NCBI GenBank assembly: GCA_028715095.1
Contig: JAQUSM010000015.1
Coordinates: 1-13,836, forward strand
Reading direction: 5' to 3'
DNA: 13,836 bases
Origin: Candidatus Omnitrophota bacterium
Lineage (GTDB): Bacteria > Omnitrophota > Gorgyraeia > Gygaellales > Profunditerraquicolaceae
This document shows positions 6,939-12,560 of this stretch, piece after piece. Position 1 is the first letter of the stretch. The number at the start of each line of letters is the position of its first letter. Below the pieces are notes generated by a model, which was given only the letters and a program-made list of their open reading frames with translations, did no database searches and had not been told where the DNA came from. The translations under genes were made by a program, and so were the position numbers.

Positions 6939-6963
6939 CGGAGGCTTATCCGGTAATTCCAGA

Positions 6964-7350
6964 TTAAATCTCTCTAATTAACGACTCTACTTTTTCCTTA
7001 ATCATGTCCCGTATTTTCCTGAAAAATTCTTCACCCTTGCCCTTAGGGTCTTCGATCTGCCAATCAATATGCTCTTTAGCCGGAACAAATGGGCATATAT
7101 CCTTGCACCCCATTGTAACCACGTAATCGAATTCTTTTACTGACAGGTCATTAAACCCTTTTGATTTTGCGGCTGAAATATCTATGCCTATTTCCTGCAT
7201 AACTTTAATTGCATCGGAATTCACCTTGCCGCCCGGCCTGGACCCGGCGCTATATGATTCAAGCTTGAGGGCACCCAGCGCGTTTGCAAAACCCTCGGCC
7301 ATCTGGCTGCGGCATGAATTCTCTATGCAAACAAAAAGAACTTTTTTCAT
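6964..7350 (-). CDS. arsC: Arsenate reductase, thioredoxin-coupled LMW-phosphatase type
   Basis: This 128-residue protein of the low-molecular-weight tyrosine-phosphatase fold would reduce arsenate to arsenite in the cytoplasm. The P-loop CIENSCRS (8-15) gives nucleophile Cys8 and Arg14. The redox pair that marks arsenate reductases rather than phosphatases is present as Cys82 and Cys86 in TMGCKDICP, and the general-acid Asp lies in EDPKG near residue 101. The ATG at 7350 follows GGGAGG (7361-7366) and comes one base after the pstB stop. The in-frame extension to 7506 lies wholly inside pstB and is not real. Placement at the end of the system 2 operon suggests it handles arsenate that enters through Pst. 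No arsenite efflux gene or ArsR is in the window. A phosphatase role is a less likely alternative. Confidence 0.9.
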   Translation of the reverse strand: MKKVLFVCIENSCRSQMAEGFANALGALKLESYSAGSRPGGKVNSDAIKVMQEIGIDISAAKSKGFNDLSVKEFDYVVTMGCKDICPFVPAKEHIDWQIEDPKGKGEEFFRKIRDMIKEKVESLIREI

Positions 7351-7351
7351 T

Positions 7352-8113
7352 TTAACCAAACCTCCCTGTAATATAGTCCTCTGTCTTCTTATTTCTTGGC
7401 GCAGTAAACATATCCTGGGTTTTTCCAAATTCCACCAATTCACCCAAAAGAAAAAATCCCGTATAATCAGAAACTCGTGCTGCCTGCTGCATATTGTGCG
7501 TAACAATAATAATGGTATAATCTTTCTTTAGCTCCAAGATCAACTCTTCTATCTTCGCGGTTGATATAGGGTCAAGGCTGGCGCAGGGCTCATCAAACAG
7601 GATCACCTCTGTCTCAACGGCCAAACATCTGGCGATACATAAACGCTGTTGTTGGCCGCCGGATAATTTCAAAGCGCTGTCATGGAGCCTGTCTTTTACC
7701 TCACCCCAGATAACTGCTCTCTTCAGAGAATCTTCAACCTTCTGCCCGATAAATGCCTTATCCTTTATGCCATTGACTTTTAAACCATAACTGATGTTCT
7801 CAAATATGCTCTTGGGGAATGGATTGGGTTTCTGGAAAACCATCCCCACCCTCCTCCTGATATCAACAGGATCAACTGATGGGTTATTAATTTCTAAATC
7901 ATCAAGAAATATCTTACCGCAAAGAGCAGTATGCGGCACAAGCTCGTTCATTCGGTTAAACAAACGTATAAAAGTTGATTTTCCGCACCCTGACGGCCCA
8001 ATCATCGCAGTAACACGGTTAGCATAAACATCAAGATTAACATTCTTTAGCGCCTGGTTTTTACCGTAAAAGAAATCCACGTCTTTTGCCTGCATTTTTA
8101 TCTTATTGTGCAT
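7352..8113 (-). CDS. pstB: Phosphate ABC transporter ATPase PstB (system 2, canonical)
   Basis: This 253-residue ATPase energises the second Pst importer and has every expected motif: Walker A GPSGCGKST (39-47), Q-loop Gln94 in VFQKPNPFP, signature LSGGQ (150-154), Walker B VILFDE (170-175), and switch His206 in THNMQQ. It can therefore work as an ordinary homodimer, in contrast to the two altered PstB proteins of the other operon. I start it at the ATG at 8113, preceded by GAGGAG at 8119-8124; this overlaps the end of pstA by 11 bases. A longer in-frame opening to 8203 lies within pstA and adds residues unlike PstB. Another in-frame Met lies six codons on. The arsC start follows one base after its stop. 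Confidence 0.96.
   Translation of the reverse strand: MHNKIKMQAKDVDFFYGKNQALKNVNLDVYANRVTAMIGPSGCGKSTFIRLFNRMNELVPHTALCGKIFLDDLEINNPSVDPVDIRRRVGMVFQKPNPFPKSIFENISYGLKVNGIKDKAFIGQKVEDSLKRAVIWGEVKDRLHDSALKLSGGQQQRLCIARCLAVETEVILFDEPCASLDPISTAKIEELILELKKDYTIIIVTHNMQQAARVSDYTGFFLLGELVEFGKTQDMFTAPRNKKTEDYITGRFG
7361..7366 (-). promoter_or_regulatory. arsC ribosome binding site
   Basis: GGGAGG lies inside the last codons of pstB, 10 bases before the arsC ATG at 7350. It supports that start over the longer opening to 7506. Confidence 0.6.
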
Positions 8114-8954
8114 AAGAACTCCTCTGTCTTTGCCGTAAAATAATAGCAAATCCTGAAATAAACAAAACCAGTAACAATAGCACCAGGCTACAGCCGTAAG
8201 CAACGGCTTTTTGCTTATCAGGATGAGCGCCTTCGGTCATAAGCGCATATATATGATAAGGCAAAGCCATTGCTTCATTAAAAATATTCTTCGGATAACC
8301 CCGTTTATAGAAAGCCGCGGCAGTAAATAAAATCGGCGCGGTTTCTCCCGCCACTCTTCCCACGCTTAATATAACGCCCGTAAGTATGCCCGGCAAGGCG
8401 GCAGGCAGGACTATTCTTTTAATCGTCTCCCATTTGCTTGCCCCTAAAGAAAGCGAGGCCTCGCGTATTGAATGCGGAACCGCCACTAAGGCTTCCTGGG
8501 AGGCGGATATAATTAAAGGAAGGGCCAGTATCCCAAGGGTAAGGCTGCCCGACAGTATGGAAACTCCGAATCCCAGAAAATTAACAAATACTGCCAAACC
8601 AAAAAGCCCAAAAACAACCGAAGGAACACCCGCGAGATTATTAATGCTAATACGTATAATATTAACTATAAAACTCTTGGGCGAATACTCACAGATATAT
8701 ATTGCGCAAGCAAGGCCTAAAGGAACAGAGAATATCATTGCGCCTAACGTTAAATAAAAAGTCCCTGCAATAATAGGCGCAACCCCGCCTTCGGTCATCG
8801 CGTTTCGCGGAACCTTGGTCAGAAAGTCCCATGAAATTATCGGCGCCCCCTTAACAAAAATAAAATAAATAATAGTTCCTAAGAAAAATACGGTAGTCAA
8901 AATACAAAGGAATATAAGGGAAAAACCCAATTTCTGGACAACATCCTTTTTCAT
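8103..8954 (-). CDS. pstA: Phosphate ABC transporter permease PstA (system 2)
   Basis: This 283-residue inner-membrane channel subunit has about six hydrophobic spans. The EAA loop SLSLGASKWETIKRIVLP, the PstA block GRVAGETAPILFTAAAFY, NNLAGVPSVVFGLFGLA and ALPYHIYALMTEGA match the PstA of system 1 closely in layout. The ATG overlaps the pstC stop by four bases (ATGA), and its own end overlaps pstB by 11 bases, giving a tightly coupled C-A-B block. Nothing is missing compared with the family. Confidence 0.95.
   Translation of the reverse strand: MKKDVVQKLGFSLIFLCILTTVFFLGTIIYFIFVKGAPIISWDFLTKVPRNAMTEGGVAPIIAGTFYLTLGAMIFSVPLGLACAIYICEYSPKSFIVNIIRISINNLAGVPSVVFGLFGLAVFVNFLGFGVSILSGSLTLGILALPLIISASQEALVAVPHSIREASLSLGASKWETIKRIVLPAALPGILTGVILSVGRVAGETAPILFTAAAFYKRGYPKNIFNEAMALPYHIYALMTEGAHPDKQKAVAYGCSLVLLLLVLFISGFAIILRQRQRSSYAQ
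8119..8124 (-). promoter_or_regulatory. pstB (system 2) ribosome binding site
   Basis: GAGGAG lies 5 bases before the ATG at 8113, inside the end of pstA. It decides the start against the longer opening and against the Met six codons downstream. Confidence 0.65.
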
Positions 8955-9841
8955 CCGTTTAACCCAAGTTTTATCCGGAACCTCCTGGATACAATCTCAG
9001 CAATAATATTAAAAACAAAGGTAATTAGGAACAAAATAAGAGCGATTGCGAATAAGGCATGATAATGGCTGCCCCCCATGGGCGCCTCTCCCATCTCGGC
9101 GGCAATTGCCGCAGTCATCGGCCGCACCGGCTCTAAAAAGGTACCAGGAATGACTGCTGCGCCTCCTGCAACCATCAAAACAGTCATTGTTTCCCCTATT
9201 GCCCGGCTCATCCCCAGGATTATGCCGGTAGATATGCCCGAACCTGCGGCAGGAATAACCACCCGCGTTAAAGTCTGCCATCGATCTGCCCCTACGGCAA
9301 AAGATGCCTCCCTGAAAGAATGCGGTACATAACTTAAAGCGTCTTCTGCAATACTACACACAGTGGGAGTTGCCATAAGCCCAAGTATCAAACTTGCGTT
9401 TAACGCGGTCATGCCTGTAGGAAGGTTAAATAACCTCTGCAAAAAAGGCGTTACTACTACCAGCCCAAAGAAACCATAAACAACTGAAGGTATGCTTGCT
9501 AATAATTCAATAACCGGCTTTAAAAACTGCCTCTGTTTAAAACCGGCGATCTCATTAAGATAAAGCGCGCTGCCCACGCCTAAAGGAATGCATACTAAAC
9601 TTGCGCCAACAGTTACCCATAAGGAACCTAATATAAGCGGCAGTATTCCAAAATCAGGAGGATTATATGTAGGATACCATTTCCTTCCGAATATAAATTT
9701 AAGAAAACCAATTTTCTGAAATATCGGGGTGCCTTCTTTAAACAAAACAATTACTATCCCAACAAGAAAGAACAAAGAAGAAAAGGCTAAAATAGTAAAT
9801 ATCCACTTATATGCCTGCTCTTTTATCCGCCTGTATGCCAT
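8951..9841 (-). CDS. pstC: Phosphate ABC transporter permease PstC (system 2)
   Basis: This 296-residue PstC channel subunit has a first membrane span at about 13-34, GRKWYPTYNPPDFGILPLIL (52-71), ELLASIPSVVYGFFG, the EAA loop SFAVGADRWQTLTRVVIP, and GETMTVLMVAGGAAVIPG followed by AAIAAEMGEAPMGGSHYHALF and a last hydrophobic helix. The ATG at 9841 has no recognisable Shine-Dalgarno sequence; instead a strong stem-loop ends 19 bases upstream. The 68-base gap from pstS is the longest inside the system 2 transporter. The stop overlaps pstA by four bases. The weak initiation site is consistent with lower expression of the channel than of the binding protein. Confidence 0.95.
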   Translation of the reverse strand: MAYRRIKEQAYKWIFTILAFSSLFFLVGIVIVLFKEGTPIFQKIGFLKFIFGRKWYPTYNPPDFGILPLILGSLWVTVGASLVCIPLGVGSALYLNEIAGFKQRQFLKPVIELLASIPSVVYGFFGLVVVTPFLQRLFNLPTGMTALNASLILGLMATPTVCSIAEDALSYVPHSFREASFAVGADRWQTLTRVVIPAAGSGISTGIILGMSRAIGETMTVLMVAGGAAVIPGTFLEPVRPMTAAIAAEMGEAPMGGSHYHALFAIALILFLITFVFNIIAEIVSRRFRIKLGLNG

Positions 9842-9860
9842 ATTATTGTAAAATGGAGAC

Positions 9861-9884
9861 GCGGCAGGCGCTTAAGCCTGCCGC
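9861..9884 (-). promoter_or_regulatory. Intercistronic stem-loop between pstS2 and pstC2
   Basis: GCGGCAGGC (9861-9869) and GCCTGCCGC (9876-9884) are perfect inverted repeats of 9 base pairs around a 6-base loop. It sits in the gap between pstS and pstC. On the transcript the stem is followed by GTCTCCATTTT, so there is no immediate U-run and it is not a classic terminator. It more likely protects the upstream pstS message from 3' decay or partly attenuates transcription. Confidence 0.7.
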
Positions 9885-9909
9885 ATTGTCAGGTAATGGG
9901 TAAACGCTT

Positions 9910-10722
9910 CTACTTTAACCCGACATAACCCTGGGTTTCCACTAATTCCTGGCCTTTTTTACTCTTTACAAAATCAAGATACTCTTTTGTAATCCCCTGG
10001 GGCTTACCATTGGAATACATAAAGAGCGGACGGGTCACGGGATATTCTCCTGAAAGGACCGTTTCTTTTGAAGGCATAACCCCGTCGATTTCAACAGGCT
10101 TAAGTTCGCCGGACATAAAACCTAACCCCACATAACCTATTGCCTGCGGTGTTTGGGCTATAATCTGGGCAACTTCCTGATTCGAAGCCTGCATTAACGC
10201 CCCAGGCATAACCTTTTCTCCTTTCATAACTAACTCACCAAAAGCCTCAAAAGTTCCGCTTGAAGTATCGCGTGAAACAACTACAATCTTGCCCGCCTTG
10301 CCGCCTAATTGCGACCAATCGGAGATCTTGCCGGTAAATATCTCCCGGGCCTGCTTTTTAGAAAGTTTGGATATGGAGCTTGACTTATTTACCACTACCG
10401 CAATCCCGTCCATTGCCACAATATGAGCAACAGGATCCCTTCCGTTTGCGGCAGCCTTTTGTATCTCGGTATCTTTTATGGCGCGTGATGCGTCAGCAAT
10501 ATCACAAGTTCCGTCAATAAGAGCGGCAATACCTACGCTTGAGCCGCCTCCGCGCACTGAAATATCCGCGGCAGGGTTTTCCTCCATAAAAACCTCTGCT
10601 GTCTTCTGCGCAATCGGGAGTACGGTTGTAGAACCGGCCAAAACTATTTTTTCTGCGTAACAGGGAATAACCAGGCCTAAACCTAAGATCCCCATTAACG
10701 CAAACATTCTTAATCTTTTCAT
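9910..10722 (-). CDS. pstS: Periplasmic phosphate-binding protein PstS (system 2)
   Basis: The 270-residue precursor has a signal peptide (MKRLRM, hydrophobic core, likely cut after PCYA at residue 23). It shows the PstS binding segments GSTTV (30-34), RGGGSSVG (57-64), CDIADASR (73-80) and SRDTSSGTF (150-158), plus SGEYPVTRPLFMYSNGKPQG near the C-terminus. It feeds the PstC-PstA-PstB of system 2. The ATG follows GAGGAG about 8 bases upstream and lies 41 bases after the porin stop. That gap holds one TTAACA but no convincing promoter, so it is probably transcribed with the porin and the receiver gene. A stem-loop after the gene may raise its level relative to the permeases. Confidence 0.95.
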   Translation of the reverse strand: MKRLRMFALMGILGLGLVIPCYAEKIVLAGSTTVLPIAQKTAEVFMEENPAADISVRGGGSSVGIAALIDGTCDIADASRAIKDTEIQKAAANGRDPVAHIVAMDGIAVVVNKSSSISKLSKKQAREIFTGKISDWSQLGGKAGKIVVVSRDTSSGTFEAFGELVMKGEKVMPGALMQASNQEVAQIIAQTPQAIGYVGLGFMSGELKPVEIDGVMPSKETVLSGEYPVTRPLFMYSNGKPQGITKEYLDFVKSKKGQELVETQGYVGLK

Positions 10723-10763
10723 TTTAATTCTCCTCTTTAGCTTATTACCGTGTTAATTATTTA

Positions 10764-12035
10764 TCAGAACTTCATATTCCAGTCAACCTGGACCAGGGTC
10801 TCGGGAGCCTTTGCGCCATACGTCCTCCAGGAACGATACACATCAAGCCCGAGGAATGTATTTTTGGCTAAGCCGAATTGAAACTCTACTTCATGGCTCC
10901 TTATGCCGGTCTTACCCCCGTAACGATCAGAATCAGGCAAAACATCAAGCACGGCATCCCGGCCAAGCATGGCATAAATGTATTTGATTTGCCAATCTCC
11001 CCACTTCTCGATTTTGTCATTACCTAACTTGAAACCGCAGGAAAATCCGCTTGATGCTTTTGAAACATCAAGATTATTCACGTATTCACCGAGCAACTTT
11101 AAAGACTCAACATTAAATCCGATTGCCTTAAAAGGCTCCTTGAAGCCGATCTCTAAAGCAGGATTAATCATCTGATAATCATATGCGTACGATGATGTGC
11201 CGGCCGTAGTATTTCCGGTATTACTTGCCCCTGAATAAGTGCTGCTTACGTGATTTTTAACGTTGCTGAATGACTGCAGGGAAACAGCGCCTTTTAGTGA
11301 AAGGCTGTCACTAAGCTTATAACTAACCCCGGGCTGGATAAGGTATGCCATAGGAGCGTCGTTATCCGAAGAAGAATCAGCATCAACAATCAATGCTCCC
11401 GTGTTTAAGAAAAGGTTAGCGTTGGAACCTAACTTCGTATTAAACTGCAGCATTGCCCCTTCAGGCGTAATATCCGTATCCCAGATCAGATCAGTAGGCT
11501 CCCAGAGAGCATCCCCTAAAAGCATCTTGCCGCCGACAAGGTTTAACCATGGAAAAGGGCTGTATTTGGCATAACCATAATCAAGCACAATACTTTTCTT
11601 GGTATTATAGCTGCCGAAGGTAATATTGGTGGAACGCGGATCCCCTGAACCAGTAGCTATTCCGATTCCCGCCATTAGTTTATCATTTATCTTAGCCTCA
11701 AGACCAAGACGCAAACGGATGCGGCCGATATTCGTATCCTGCTGGTAATTATTAGCTGCCTTGTCATGCTTATTCTGGTACCTTAAACGTAAATCACCCT
11801 TGAGCTTCATATTCTGTACCCAAGCCGGCAAAGATGCGGATTTGCCTGTAGCAATCTCCTTCTTCACCTGTTCCTGTGTTTCGATTTTTACCTGCTGCGC
11901 TTCCGCGCCCGTTAAAACACCCTTTTCTACTAATTTCTGTAACAATAAATCAATTTCTCCTGCGTACGAAGCCTGAATACCCGCGCTCATCAAGCAGGAA
12001 ATTCCCAACAACACCGTAATTAACAACTTTCCCAT
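10764..12035 (-). CDS. Outer-membrane porin, probably phosphate-starvation induced
   Basis: This 423-residue precursor has a signal peptide (MGKLLITVLL onward, likely cut after ASYA at residue 25). A short helical, charged stretch follows (about 28-63, IDLLLQKLVEKGVLTGAEAQ). The rest looks like a beta-barrel: alternating aromatic and polar strands rich in Gly, Asn and Tyr, ending in the aromatic-terminated strand VQVDWNMKF with terminal Phe, the usual sorting signal. The layout matches the putative porin (Porin_5-like) family. I start at the ATG at 12035, because GGAGGAG (12041-12047) lies just upstream; the in-frame ATG at 12053 would put that ribosome site inside the coding region. Lying between the receiver and pstS, it probably admits phosphate through the outer membrane, as PhoE and OprP do elsewhere. 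Ion selectivity is not readable. Confidence 0.85.
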   Translation of the reverse strand: MGKLLITVLLGISCLMSAGIQASYAGEIDLLLQKLVEKGVLTGAEAQQVKIETQEQVKKEIATGKSASLPAWVQNMKLKGDLRLRYQNKHDKAANNYQQDTNIGRIRLRLGLEAKINDKLMAGIGIATGSGDPRSTNITFGSYNTKKSIVLDYGYAKYSPFPWLNLVGGKMLLGDALWEPTDLIWDTDITPEGAMLQFNTKLGSNANLFLNTGALIVDADSSSDNDAPMAYLIQPGVSYKLSDSLSLKGAVSLQSFSNVKNHVSSTYSGASNTGNTTAGTSSYAYDYQMINPALEIGFKEPFKAIGFNVESLKLLGEYVNNLDVSKASSGFSCGFKLGNDKIEKWGDWQIKYIYAMLGRDAVLDVLPDSDRYGGKTGIRSHEVEFQFGLAKNTFLGLDVYRSWRTYGAKAPETLVQVDWNMKF

Positions 12036-12040
12036 CACTG

Positions 12041-12047
12041 CTCCTCC
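12041..12047 (-). promoter_or_regulatory. Porin ribosome binding site
   Basis: GGAGGAG ends 5 bases before the ATG at 12035 and follows directly after the receiver stop codon. It favours this start over the in-frame ATG at 12053. Confidence 0.7.
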
Positions 12048-12049
12048 TT

Positions 12050-12451
12050 TCATGTCTTTACTAAATACACCCTATCCAATGATTCGCTTATCTCTTTTAC
12101 CGCACCCAAAAGTCCGCTAAGGTTAAAAGGTTTGGTTAAATAATAATCTGCCCCTAATAAATGCGCGTATAGCTTATCCTCCTCGCTGCGTTTGGCGCTA
12201 ACTACCACTATAAATGACCTGGAATACCTGATGTCGTTTTTAATCTCTTTGCATATGTCAAAGCCGTCTATCCCCGGAAGCATAATATCTAAGATAATAA
12301 TATTAAAAACACTCTCCTTGATCCTTTGCATGGCGCCTGCCCCATCGAATGCTTGCTCAACCATAAAACCTTCTTTGCCCAGATTATATGCGATAAGGTT
12401 ATTTATATCTTTATCGTCTTCTACAATGATAATCTTTTTATTATTAATCAT
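12050..12451 (-). CDS. Stand-alone response-regulator receiver protein
   Basis: The 133-residue protein is a complete CheY-type receiver domain and nothing else. Acidic pocket Glu11-Asp12-Asp13, phospho-acceptor Asp55 (ILDIMLPG), Ser85 (VVSAK) and Lys107 (LTKPF) are all present, so it should be phosphorylated by a kinase such as the PhoR-type protein encoded just upstream. PhoB/PhoP regulators are about 230 residues with a C-terminal winged helix. Here the protein stops 14 bases before the porin start, so there is no room for an output domain and no sign of a frameshift. It could act by protein contact or as a phosphate sink. The ribosome site is weak. Pho-box-like repeats lie upstream, so it likely heads a transcript running into porin and pstS2. 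Confidence 0.88.
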   Translation of the reverse strand: MINNKKIIIVEDDKDINNLIAYNLGKEGFMVEQAFDGAGAMQRIKESVFNIIILDIMLPGIDGFDICKEIKNDIRYSRSFIVVVSAKRSEEDKLYAHLLGADYYLTKPFNLSGLLGAVKEISESLDRVYLVKT

Positions 12452-12467
12452 GGCCTAAGTATAAAAC

Positions 12468-12511
12468 AGGAGGGTTAAATCCGCTTCAAGGGCAGGTAAA
12501 ATCCAGGTAAA
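12468..12511 (-). promoter_or_regulatory. Pho-box-like 11-base repeats upstream of the receiver gene
   Basis: In the 109-base gap after the kinase gene, minus-strand 11-base units follow one another: TTTACCTGGAT (from 12511), TTTACCTGCCC (12500), TTGAAGCGGAT (12489) and TTAACCCTCCT (12478). The first unit matches the TTTACACAGAT unit before pstS1 at 8 of 11 positions. A possible -10 TATACT (12463-12458) lies so close to the ATG that the mRNA would be nearly leaderless; I am unsure of that element. Confidence 0.55.
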
Positions 12512-12560
12512 GTTTAAAGTTGATGGTTTTTCTTGTTTCTAAGCGGGATTAAAGATATTT

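Noticed and set aside
6939..6963. Terminator after arsC
   Set aside because: Only 4-base inverted matches (CGGA/TCCG and CCGT/ACGG) are present, with no clear stem and U-run. Read-through into pstS1 remains possible.
6964..7506. A longer ArsC of 180 residues
   Set aside because: The first 52 residues come from reading pstB in another frame. The family begins at MKKVLFVC with a ribosome site in front.
7352..8203. A longer PstB (system 2) with 30 extra N-terminal residues
   Set aside because: The extra part lies inside pstA and does not resemble PstB. GAGGAG sits directly before the ATG at 8113.
9861..9884. Rho-independent terminator between pstS2 and pstC2
   Set aside because: The stem is strong, but no U-run follows it on the transcript (GTCTCC comes first), so I call it an intercistronic stem-loop.
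11994..11996. Cys14 in the porin signal sequence as a lipoprotein cysteine
   Set aside because: The residues before it (GIS) do not form a lipobox, and a better signal peptidase I site (ASYA) follows.
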